From Lentilactobacillus senioris (GTDB taxonomy: Bacteria; Bacillota; Bacilli; Lactobacillales; Lactobacillaceae): DNA of 49,357 nucleotides. Position numbers and translations under genes: made by a program. Shown one piece after another: positions 42,367-49,357 of this stretch. Below the pieces are notes generated by a model. The model was given only the letters and a program-made list of their open reading frames with translations. It did not search any database and was not told the origin of the DNA. Location of the stretch: NCBI RefSeq assembly GCF_026798195.1, contig NZ_JAPQEZ010000006.1:28361-77717 (forward strand). Reading direction: 5' to 3'. Every line of letters begins with the position of its first letter. Positions within the stretch are counted from its first letter, which is position 1.

Positions 42367-43149
42367 CTATTGACTTACTATTGTAAGAATGTCGCTATGC
42401 GCTCTTTTCGTTGCTATCAGCACTACGCCTGATGATAGCATATTTAACGGCTGGCCGTCAACCATTGTAAATGACAAACCACAGCATTCTGCTAAGATTT
42501 TTCCAGCGCCAAAATCCCAAGGACGCAAATAAGAAATATAACCGATTAATTCTCCTTTTATAACCGCCATAATTTCTAATCCGGCACTGCCATATATCCG
42601 CATTCCTAAAGCTCTATCACCAATTTCTTGCATATTATATTCATTATGAACTAATAAAGGTCCACTTAACCCAATTAATCCATCTGCCAAACCTTGATCT
42701 GCAATCTCTGTAATTTTAGTTTGATTTAAGTGAATTCCGGTTAATGGTCCTCCATGTAATAATTCTCCAGTAACTACGTTTAAGATATATCCTAAAATCG
42801 GTTTTTGATCTTTATAAACTCCAATCATAATGGCAAAATTGTTCCGCTGTTTAACAAAATTCATAGTGCCATCAATTGGATCCACTATCCAAATAATGCC
42901 CTTAGTCGTTTCATCTACCTTATCGCCGAAGCCTTCTTCTCCCAAAATGTGGCTTTCTGGATACTGAGTTTTAATTTTATTCGTTAAAAATTGTTCCACT
43001 TGTTTATCTACATTAGTTACTAAATCTTTACGACCACTTTTGGTTTCGACCGTTAATTGAGAATTAAGTTCATTAAGAACAATTTCTCTGGCCTCTTGTA
43101 ACCACTGACAAACCTGATTATCTATTTGCACGTACTTAAAATCTTGCAT
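42367..43149 (-). CDS. Inositol monophosphatase family protein (SuhB-like)
   Basis: 260 aa from ATG 43149 (GAGG 6 nt upstream; a GTG at 43161 overlaps the previous stop). Metal-binding GEEGFGD, DPIDGTMNF and WDFGAG motifs are intact at about 70, 90 and 205. Mg-dependent phosphatase; the substrate may be inositol phosphate, NADP-type or another sugar phosphate. Follows the UPF0223 gene in one operon. Confidence 0.92.
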   Translation of the reverse strand: MQDFKYVQIDNQVCQWLQEAREIVLNELNSQLTVETKSGRKDLVTNVDKQVEQFLTNKIKTQYPESHILGEEGFGDKVDETTKGIIWIVDPIDGTMNFVKQRNNFAIMIGVYKDQKPILGYILNVVTGELLHGGPLTGIHLNQTKITEIADQGLADGLIGLSGPLLVHNEYNMQEIGDRALGMRIYGSAGLEIMAVIKGELIGYISYLRPWDFGAGKILAECCGLSFTMVDGQPLNMLSSGVVLIATKRAHSDILTIVSQ

Positions 43150-43157
43150 ATAGGGCC

Positions 43158-43436
43158 TCACATTTTAATATACTTAGCTGCAGAATTTTTAGCCATCTTA
43201 AACACTTGGTAAATATCATAAGTTGAAACAGTTTTAAATTCTTTCTCCAATTGTTTTTGTTCCATTTTACTAGGAACAATATTAGTGAAATTTCGATAAG
43301 CATTTAAAAATTCATTTCGTGCCACTCCTTGATTATTTTCATAAGCCTGTTCCACTAATTGGTAAAAATTAATTACTGTTATCAATTCAGATTGATTCCA
43401 GTCTTCCATTAAAGGATAAGAATAATTATTTTGCAT
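43158..43436 (-). CDS. UPF0223 family protein
   Basis: 92 aa. YSYPLMEDWNQSELITVINF and VPSKMEQKQLEKEF match UPF0223 (YktA), a small conserved Bacillota protein of unknown function. It lies directly before the inositol-phosphatase gene, the usual pairing. Confidence 0.88.
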   Translation of the reverse strand: MQNNYSYPLMEDWNQSELITVINFYQLVEQAYENNQGVARNEFLNAYRNFTNIVPSKMEQKQLEKEFKTVSTYDIYQVFKMAKNSAAKYIKM

Positions 43437-43500
43437 TATAAACTTCCATTCATTTTATTTCTCTACCTTATTAAGTATAACTAATTTTATTCTAACAAAC

Positions 43501-43526
43501 AAAAAAAGGCGAATAATCGCCTTTTT
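43501..43526. terminator. Terminator of the pdh operon
   Basis: AAAAAAAGGCGA-ATAA-TCGCCTTTTTT, T-runs on both strands, just after pdhD. Confidence 0.9.
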
Positions 43527-43532
43527 TATTTA

Positions 43533-44957
43533 TTAAATATGAGTTGGGAATCCTAAAGCAATATCAGCTGCTTCTTGAATTGGTTCACTCAATGTTGGAT
43601 GTGGATGAATAGTTAAAGCAATATCTTCAACATTCATGCGACCATTAACTGCTAAACTCAATTCAGCAATTAAATCACTAGCGCCAGGTCCAGCAACTTC
43701 TCCACCAAGAATCGTCTTGTCATCTTTAGTATAAATTAAACGAACAAATCCTTCGGCTTCGTCCAAAGAAACGGCCCGTGCATTCCCAGCAAATGGGAAC
43801 TTAGCAGTAGCTACTTCTAAACCTTGTTCTTTGGCTTGTGATTCTGTTAGACCAACTGAAGCTAATTCAGGGTCTGAGAAACAAACTGCTGGTACACCAA
43901 TATAATCGTTAGCTGTCTTTTCACCGGAGATAGCACCAGCGGCTACTTTACCTTGGAAGAACGCTTTATGAGCAAGAGCAGGGCCAGAAGCGATATCACC
44001 AATTGCAAAGATATGTTCAGAAGCAGTCCGACCTTGTTCGTCAGTCTTAACCAACCCACGATCAGTTAATTCTACTTTTGTATATTCTAAGCCTAAATCG
44101 TCAGTATTTGGCTTCCGACCAACAGTTACCATGCAGTAATCTGCTTTAACATTTTCTTCCTTACCATCAACTTCATAAGTAACGGTAACACTGTTAGCAT
44201 CTTGTGATGAAGTTTTAGCTTTGGCAGAGGTAATTACAGTTACCCCTTTCTTCTTCAATTGTTTAAGAACAACTGCAACCATATCCTTGTCGAATCCGGC
44301 TAGGATAGAATCTGTACCTTCAATAATAGTTACGTGAGAACCTAAGTTAGCATATGCTCCCGCTAATTCAGTCCCAATATAACCGCCACCGATAACAACA
44401 AATTCTTTTGGAATTTCAGGAAGATTTAACCCACCGGTTGAATCAACAACGCGGTCTTTAAAACTAAATCCAGGAATTTCAATTGGCCGTGAGCCGCTAG
44501 CTATGATTAGATTATCGAATTCGATAACTTGACCATTATTGGCGGTCATAAATTGTTGTGGTCCTGTAGGCATAACTCGAAGTTGAGTATCACTATCTAA
44601 GACAGCTTCACCGTTAATGACTTCAACATTGTGCTTCTTGAGCAACATGTTGACACCATTAGTCATTCGGTCAACAACTTTATGTTGCTTCCAATCTTGA
44701 GTTTTAGCAAAGTCAATAGTTGCAGGTTGAGTAGCAATACCCCAAGTAGAACCATCGTTGGCTTCTTGAAGACGATGTCCAGCAGCAATTAAAGCTTTTG
44801 AAGGCACACAGCCAACATTCAAACATACGCCACCAACTGTATCTGACTTTTCAATAACCGTTACTTTTTGTCCCAGTTCTGAAGCTCTGATGGCAGCAAC
44901 GTACCCACCAGGACCTGCTCCGATAATCACTGTTTCTTTTTTTTCAGCTTCAGCCAT
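43533..44957 (-). CDS. pdhD: Dihydrolipoyl dehydrogenase, PDH E3
   Basis: 474 aa. FAD-binding GAGPGGYVAAIRA, redox disulfide GGVCLNVGCVPSKAL, NAD-binding GGGYIGTELAG and C-terminal active-site HPHPTLSE (His-Glu dyad). Reoxidises dihydrolipoamide on E2 and reduces NAD+. Last gene of the pdhABCD operon. Confidence 0.98.
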   Translation of the reverse strand: MAEAEKKETVIIGAGPGGYVAAIRASELGQKVTVIEKSDTVGGVCLNVGCVPSKALIAAGHRLQEANDGSTWGIATQPATIDFAKTQDWKQHKVVDRMTNGVNMLLKKHNVEVINGEAVLDSDTQLRVMPTGPQQFMTANNGQVIEFDNLIIASGSRPIEIPGFSFKDRVVDSTGGLNLPEIPKEFVVIGGGYIGTELAGAYANLGSHVTIIEGTDSILAGFDKDMVAVVLKQLKKKGVTVITSAKAKTSSQDANSVTVTYEVDGKEENVKADYCMVTVGRKPNTDDLGLEYTKVELTDRGLVKTDEQGRTASEHIFAIGDIASGPALAHKAFFQGKVAAGAISGEKTANDYIGVPAVCFSDPELASVGLTESQAKEQGLEVATAKFPFAGNARAVSLDEAEGFVRLIYTKDDKTILGGEVAGPGASDLIAELSLAVNGRMNVEDIALTIHPHPTLSEPIQEAADIALGFPTHI

Positions 44958-44964
44958 TTGAAAA

Positions 44965-46269
44965 TCATCCTTCCATCATTAACATTTCTGGATCGTGAAG
45001 TAATTTGGTCATCAAGTTTAATGCACGTTGAGCCAAAGCTCCATCAATCAATCTGTGATCGTAACTAAGTGATAACTTAAGCATGTTACCCACTTTAATT
45101 TCACCATCTTCATCAACAAACGGTTCTTTTGCAATCTTACCAACACCTAAAATAGCAACTTCAGGTTGGTTAATAACTGGGGTAAACCAGCCACCACCAA
45201 TTGAGCCAACATTACTGATAGTAATTGAACCACCGCTCATTTGAGCTGCGCTTAGCTTGTTATCGTATGCTGCTTGACTATTTTCAGTGATTTCTTTAGC
45301 AATTTCAAACATACCTTTAGAATCTGCATTCTTAATGTTTGGAACGTAAAGACCATGATCAGTATCAGTTGCAATACCAATGTTGTAGTAGTGTTTGTAA
45401 ACAATTTCTTGAGTACTATCATCAATAGAAGCATTGAATTCTGGGTACTTTTTAAGAACTGCTACTAAAGCCTTAACAACATATGGTAAGAAAGTAAGAT
45501 GAATATCTTCTTCAGCAGCAACTGCTTTGTACTTCTTCCGGTTAGCCATTAATGCTGTAACTTCAACATCTTGGAATGAAGTAACGTGTGGAGAAACATC
45601 TTTAGATGTCCGCATTGCATTAGCAATAACTTTTCTAACTGGTGACATTGGTTCTCTAGTTTCCATGTCAGCTTGAGCAGATGTGTAAGGTTTAATTGCC
45701 TGTCCACTAGCTTTAGCAGCTGGAGTTGCAGCAGAAGCAGTTGCTGAATTAGCAGCTGGAGCTGGGGCTGCAGAACCATCAAAGTTATCAACATCGCTCT
45801 TAGTTACTTGACCATGATTACCAGTAGCTGGAACCACAGTGATATCAACACCTTTGTCACGAGCGTATTGGCGTACAGATGGCATTGCTAGAACTAATTT
45901 ATTAGGATCTGAAGCAGCTGGAATAGCACTGCTAGTTGCTGGAGCAGCTGTTTCTTCTTTAGGAGCTTCTGCTGGTGCAGCAGCTTCTTTTGATTCTGCA
46001 GGGGCTGCATCATCTTCAGGATTATCAGCTGATCCGTCATCAATTACAACTAAAACGTCACCAATTTCAGCAGTTTCCCCTTCTTGTTTTCTAATTTCTT
46101 TAATTGTACCGTCAACTGGTGAAGGTAATTCAGAAACTGATTTATCGTTTTGAATTTCAACCAAGATGTCGTCTTCTTTAACAGCATCTCCTGGCTTTAC
46201 TAGCCATGAAGCTACTTCACCTTCGGCCATTCCTTCCCCAAGTTCTGGGAGTTTAAAGTTAAAAGCCAT
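44965..46269 (-). CDS. pdhC: Dihydrolipoamide acetyltransferase, PDH E2
   Basis: 434 aa. A single lipoyl domain with [11 protein letters not shown] (lipoylated Lys at about 43), an Ala/Pro/Glu-rich linker (about 82-120), an E3/E1-binding domain ([20 protein letters not shown]), a second linker, and the catalytic domain with [10 protein letters not shown]. Forms the complex core. Ala/Pro linkers explain the spurious open frames on both strands here. Confidence 0.98.
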   Translation of the reverse strand: MAFNFKLPELGEGMAEGEVASWLVKPGDAVKEDDILVEIQNDKSVSELPSPVDGTIKEIRKQEGETAEIGDVLVVIDDGSADNPEDDAAPAESKEAAAPAEAPKEETAAPATSSAIPAASDPNKLVLAMPSVRQYARDKGVDITVVPATGNHGQVTKSDVDNFDGSAAPAPAANSATASAATPAAKASGQAIKPYTSAQADMETREPMSPVRKVIANAMRTSKDVSPHVTSFQDVEVTALMANRKKYKAVAAEEDIHLTFLPYVVKALVAVLKKYPEFNASIDDSTQEIVYKHYYNIGIATDTDHGLYVPNIKNADSKGMFEIAKEITENSQAAYDNKLSAAQMSGGSITISNVGSIGGGWFTPVINQPEVAILGVGKIAKEPFVDEDGEIKVGNMLKLSLSYDHRLIDGALAQRALNLMTKLLHDPEMLMMEG

Positions 46270-46307
46270 TACTTTTACTTCCTTTCCAAAGTTACTATTT
46301 ATTAAAC

Positions 46308-47285
46308 TTAATAATTTAAGATTTCACGTGCTTTTTCTTCGATATCGTTAGCATTTGGCAACCAGTCATTTTCAGCCATTGCAAATGGATAAACGCTATC
46401 TGGAGCAGCAACTCGACCAATTGGTGCATCTAATGACATAATCTTGTTTTCAGCAATTTCAGAAGCAACTACTGCACCCACACCTGCCATCTTTTGAGCT
46501 TCTTGAACAACAACCACTTTGTGGGTCTTTTCAATAGAAGCAAAAATTGTGTCAGTATCAATTGGTGAAAGTGAACGCAAATCAATAACTTCAGCAGAAA
46601 TATTGTCTTCAGCAAGTTTTTCAGCGGCTTTTAATGATTCGTTAACTTCAGCACTGTAAGCAACAAGTGTAATATCTGAACCTTCGCGAACTACCTTAGC
46701 TTTATCAAGCGGAACAGTGTAATGACCTTCTGGAATTTCATCCTTCATTGAACGATATAATTTCAAGTTTTCCATGAACATAACCGGATCATTATTTTCA
46801 ACAGCAGAAATAATTAATCCTTTAGCATCATATGGATTACTTGGAGTAACTACACGTAAACCTGGAATATCAGTGAAGAAACTTTCCAAAGAGTCAGAAT
46901 GCATTTCAGCAGTATGGGTACCACCACCAAATGGAGTCCGAATAGTAACAGGCATTGAAACAGTACCACCAAAGCGGAAACGGTTACGTGACATTTGTCC
47001 GGCAATTGAATCTACAGCTTCAAATGTGAATCCCATAAATTGAATTTCTGGAATTGGACGCCAACCGGTAAGAGCTAACCCGATTGACAAACCTAAAATA
47101 CCAGATTCAGCTAAAGGAGTATCAAATACTCGGTCTTCACCATATTTGTCCTGCAAACCTTCAGTTGTTCGGAAAACACCACCGTTTTTACCAACATCTT
47201 CACCAAAGATTAATGTCTTAGGATCATCTTGTAATACTTGGTCCAATCCATCAGTAATTGCTTTAATATAAGTCATCTTAGCCAT
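46308..47285 (-). CDS. pdhB: Pyruvate dehydrogenase E1 beta
   Basis: 325 aa. Transketolase-like pyrimidine-binding domain ([30 protein letters not shown]) and C-terminal domain with [19 protein letters not shown]. Forms the E1 heterotetramer with PdhA. Starts 2 nt after the pdhA stop. Confidence 0.98.
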   Translation of the reverse strand: MAKMTYIKAITDGLDQVLQDDPKTLIFGEDVGKNGGVFRTTEGLQDKYGEDRVFDTPLAESGILGLSIGLALTGWRPIPEIQFMGFTFEAVDSIAGQMSRNRFRFGGTVSMPVTIRTPFGGGTHTAEMHSDSLESFFTDIPGLRVVTPSNPYDAKGLIISAVENNDPVMFMENLKLYRSMKDEIPEGHYTVPLDKAKVVREGSDITLVAYSAEVNESLKAAEKLAEDNISAEVIDLRSLSPIDTDTIFASIEKTHKVVVVQEAQKMAGVGAVVASEIAENKIMSLDAPIGRVAAPDSVYPFAMAENDWLPNANDIEEKAREILNY

Positions 47286-47287
47286 GA

Positions 47288-48406
47288 TTACTTAGACTCC
47301 TTTGCTTCGAATTTTTTAATATCGCGAGCCACATTAGGGGTTGGTACTTCAAATGTGTCCTTCAAGAAATCAGAAACTTTTTGCTTAGGTGCAGCTTCGG
47401 CTTTCTTCATAGCTTCCTTGAATTCACTCTTGTATTGATCTACTAATTTATCTTCTTTTTCTTGTGACCAAAGACCCTTATCGCCTAAAATCTTTCTCAT
47501 TCGAATTAATGGGTCACGATCGAACCAAGGTTTTTCTTCTTCTTTTGTACGGTAACGACTAGGATCATCACCAGCTGAACTATGAGCACCAAAACGGTAA
47601 GTTAATGTTTCAATTAATGTTGGTCCGTTTCCATTTGCTGAATATTCACGAGCAGCCTTAGCAACTAAGTAAGTAGCTAAAATATCCATACCATCAACTT
47701 GGACGGAAGGAACACCCATGGCAACAGCTTTTTGTGCCAAAGTTTCAGCAGCAGTTTGCTTGTAGCGAGGAACAGAAATGGCAAAGCCATTGTTTTGAAC
47801 AAAGAATACGGCAGGTGCTTGGAAAGCACTAGCGAAGTTCACACCTTCATAGAAGTCACCCTGTGAAGTACCACCATCACCAGTAAATGAATATGCAACG
47901 GCATCTTTTTCACCGTTCTTCTTGATACCTAATGCAGCACCAGCGGCTTCTACATATTGGGCTCCAATGATGATTTGTGGGAACATTGCACGTACGCCTT
48001 CAGCATACATATTTCCATTGACATGACCTTTTGACCAAAGGAATCCTTGTTCTACAGTCATACCATGTTGAATAAGTTGAGGAAGATCACGATATGCAGG
48101 GAAAATGAAATCTTGTTTCTGCATTGCTGAAGCAATACCCATTTCACTTGCTTCTTCACCAAAGGTAGGAGCATAAAATCCGAGACGACCTTGACGAGAG
48201 AAACTCATTGTTTGTTCATGCAAGGTACGTTCCCAAACCATTTTTTCCATGAAATCAACTAATTGGTCATCGCTAAATTGATCAAACAACTCTTTGTTTA
48301 CAATTTCGCCCTTTTCGTTAACGATTTGAACAGGTTTGTTATATGGATCGCTCATTGTTGATTTAATTTTGTCGAAATCAACAATCTGCTTACTCTTTGC
48401 TGCCAT
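47288..48406 (-). CDS. pdhA: Pyruvate dehydrogenase E1 alpha
   Basis: 372 aa from ATG 48406; an in-frame GTG at 48415 lies in the leader. The TPP-binding motif [18 protein letters not shown] ... NNGFAIS is at about 185-220, and the phosphorylation-loop equivalent is [12 protein letters not shown]. First gene of pdhABCD, which makes acetyl-CoA, CO2 and NADH from pyruvate. Confidence 0.98.
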   Translation of the reverse strand: MAAKSKQIVDFDKIKSTMSDPYNKPVQIVNEKGEIVNKELFDQFSDDQLVDFMEKMVWERTLHEQTMSFSRQGRLGFYAPTFGEEASEMGIASAMQKQDFIFPAYRDLPQLIQHGMTVEQGFLWSKGHVNGNMYAEGVRAMFPQIIIGAQYVEAAGAALGIKKNGEKDAVAYSFTGDGGTSQGDFYEGVNFASAFQAPAVFFVQNNGFAISVPRYKQTAAETLAQKAVAMGVPSVQVDGMDILATYLVAKAAREYSANGNGPTLIETLTYRFGAHSSAGDDPSRYRTKEEEKPWFDRDPLIRMRKILGDKGLWSQEKEDKLVDQYKSEFKEAMKKAEAAPKQKVSDFLKDTFEVPTPNVARDIKKFEAKESK

Positions 48407-48476
48407 AAAAAACACTTTCCTTTCCTTTAAGCAAATTTAAGTAATGCTCTGTGCATCACTTCTTAACCACAACAAT

Positions 48477-48505
48477 AATTTAGCATCTTTTCAGAACGTT
48501 TGCAA
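48477..48505 (-). promoter_or_regulatory. pdh operon promoter with overlapping cre-like site
   Basis: Minus strand TTGCAA (48505-48500), 17 nt, TAAATT (48482-48477). TGCAAACGTTCTGA (48504-48491) matches 12 of 14 positions of the CcpA cre consensus TGWAANCGNTNWCA and covers the -35, so carbon repression is plausible. Confidence 0.6.
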
Positions 48506-48568
48506 GCCCTTTCATTATTGTGAAATGAACAATTTATTAAATATTCGGTAAACCCCTACCATAGCAAA

Positions 48569-48582
48569 TGTTTCCGCTTTCA
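48569..48582 (-). promoter_or_regulatory. Second cre-like site upstream of pdh
   Basis: TGAAAGCGGAAACA on the minus strand fits 13 of 14 cre consensus positions. It is about 65 bp upstream of the pdh -35, in the 303-nt pdhA-def gap, which otherwise holds only the two promoters. Confidence 0.55.
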
Positions 48583-48639
48583 TAAAATTAATATTGTGAA
48601 TTCATGAACTTCACTTTTCGCAAGAAAATTTACCATGGT

Positions 48640-48668
48640 TAGTCTTTTTTTTAAATATACTGTAGAAT
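48640..48668 (+). promoter_or_regulatory. Possible def promoter
   Basis: A TAGAAT box at 48663-48668 lies 40 nt before the start codon; the -35 (TAGTCT or TTAGTC) is weak. Confidence 0.4.
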
Positions 48669-48709
48669 AGAAGTAACTATACTAAATTAATTAATGGAGG
48701 AACCAAATC

Positions 48710-49270
48710 TTGTTTTTAATGAAAGATATTGTCCGAGACGGCGATCCAGTGCTACGCCAACAGGCTCAAAATGTATCGTTTCCTCTCTCGGAAGAAGATA
48801 AAAAATTAGCTGCTGATCTAATGGAATACTTAGAAGTTAGTCAAAACCCAGAACTATGCGAAAAGTACCAACTAAGAGCTGGCGTAGGATTAGCTGCTCC
48901 GCAAGTTGGAGTATCCAAAATGATGGCTTCAGTATTGGTCCCAGCAGAAGACGAAAACGAAAAACCAGTTTTCAAAGATGTAATCATCAATCCCGTAATT
49001 GTTTCTAATTCCGTACAACGTGGTGCATTAACCGAAGGTGAAGGTTGCTTATCAGTAGATAAAGAAATTCCAGGATATGTTCCTCGAGCAGCTAGAATCA
49101 CTTTGAAATATCAAGATGTTGATGGTGTCGAACAAAAAATTCGACTTAAAAATTATCCTGCTATCGTCTGCCAGCATGAGATCGATCACTTACATGGAAC
49201 TTTATTCTATGATCACATAAACAAAGATGATCCATTTCATAGAGAAGATGACGAAGTTTTTATCTACTAA
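48710..49270 (+). CDS. def: Peptide deformylase
   Basis: 186 aa. TTG start 9 nt after GGAGG; the ATG at 48719 is 18 nt from the SD. The three metal/active-site motifs are complete: [15 protein letters not shown] and HEIDHLHG. Length and the insertion between motifs 1 and 2 fit the type II enzyme of Gram-positive bacteria. Removes the formyl group from nascent proteins. Its terminator appears to be split by the IS end downstream. Confidence 0.98.
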   Translation: MFLMKDIVRDGDPVLRQQAQNVSFPLSEEDKKLAADLMEYLEVSQNPELCEKYQLRAGVGLAAPQVGVSKMMASVLVPAEDENEKPVFKDVIINPVIVSNSVQRGALTEGEGCLSVDKEIPGYVPRAARITLKYQDVDGVEQKIRLKNYPAIVCQHEIDHLHGTLFYDHINKDDPFHREDDEVFIY

Positions 49271-49273
49271 AAT

Positions 49274-49286
49274 AAAAAGCACCGGG
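49274..49286 (+). terminator. Left arm of the def terminator, interrupted
   Basis: AAAAAGCACCGGG has the form of an intrinsic terminator left arm but its partner (CCCGGTGCTTTTT) is absent; the IS end starts 7 nt later. The partner arm would be expected beyond the IS. Confidence 0.4.
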
Positions 49287-49293
49287 TAAATAG

Positions 49294-49357
49294 TGTGCCA
49301 TACCCCTAAAGTTAAAGTAAAAATACTTTAACTTTAGGGGTATTTTTATGACTAAAA
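49294..49357 (+). mobile_element. Left end of an IS3-family (IS150-group) insertion sequence, truncated by the window
   Basis: The sequence begins TGTGCCATACCCCTAAAGTT. A perfect 20-bp inverted repeat (49300-49319 with 49324-49343, 4-nt loop) is followed by TTTT and ATG ACT AAA at 49348. IS150-group elements typically start with TG and a terminator-like hairpin over the terminal repeat that blocks incoming transcription, followed at once by orfA beginning MTK. The element continues past the window, so orfA, orfB and the right end cannot be checked. Confidence 0.55.

Noticed and set aside
45252-46351. Open frames on both strands inside pdhC
   Set aside because: Produced by the Ala/Pro/Glu-rich linkers and codon bias of pdhC.

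Overview
The window comes from an AT-rich Gram-positive genome of the Lactobacillaceae. The gene order apt-recJ-rnz, obgE, uvrC, ysxC-clpX-tig-tuf, rpsO/rpsT, holA-comEC-comEA, ylbL-coaD-rsmD-ylbG-ftsW, typA, pdhABCD, def is that of lactobacilli, and the proteins read as lactobacillar. I cannot name the species. Many genes start with TTG or GTG behind strong Shine-Dalgarno (SD) sequences.

Positions 1 to about 13,680 are one end of a temperate siphovirus-type prophage; its structural genes and other attachment site lie left of the window. It sits at the 3' end of a tRNA-Ser(CGA) gene with its integrase next to the tRNA. From the tRNA leftward come the integrase, a small antisense RNA candidate, a lipoprotein (superinfection-exclusion candidate), an ImmA-type metallopeptidase, a CI/ImmR-type repressor, a control region with two face-to-face promoters and two families of operator-like repeats, and a Cro-like protein. 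Next is an Abi-alpha (DUF4393) gene placed against the early operon. The leftward replication and recombination block is Gp157, SF2 helicase, Sak4-like ATPase, DUF669 SSB-like protein, primase-polymerase, VapE helicase, an iteron-flanked AT-rich segment that looks like the phage origin, and a VRR-NUC nuclease. After it come small genes, a deoxynucleoside kinase and an ArpU-type late regulator. Two small prophage genes look damaged at their translation starts.

Positions 13,680 to 49,270 are chromosomal housekeeping genes, nearly all on the minus strand and separated by clear intrinsic terminators. They cover purine salvage, DNA repair, tRNA 3' processing, cell-wall O-acetylation, ribosome-assembly GTPases, proteolysis and folding, translation, RNA decay, DNA polymerase delta, competence DNA uptake, CoA synthesis, cell division and the pyruvate dehydrogenase complex, the last with two CcpA-like cre sites upstream. 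Plus-strand exceptions are two unrecognised small genes (17,872 and 23,525), rpsT and def.

The last 64 bases look like the left end of an IS3-family (IS150-group) insertion sequence that has apparently split the terminator of def. The least ordinary material is in the prophage: the iteron origin, the convergent-promoter switch, the two defence-type genes and the antisense RNA at the 3' end of the lipoprotein gene.
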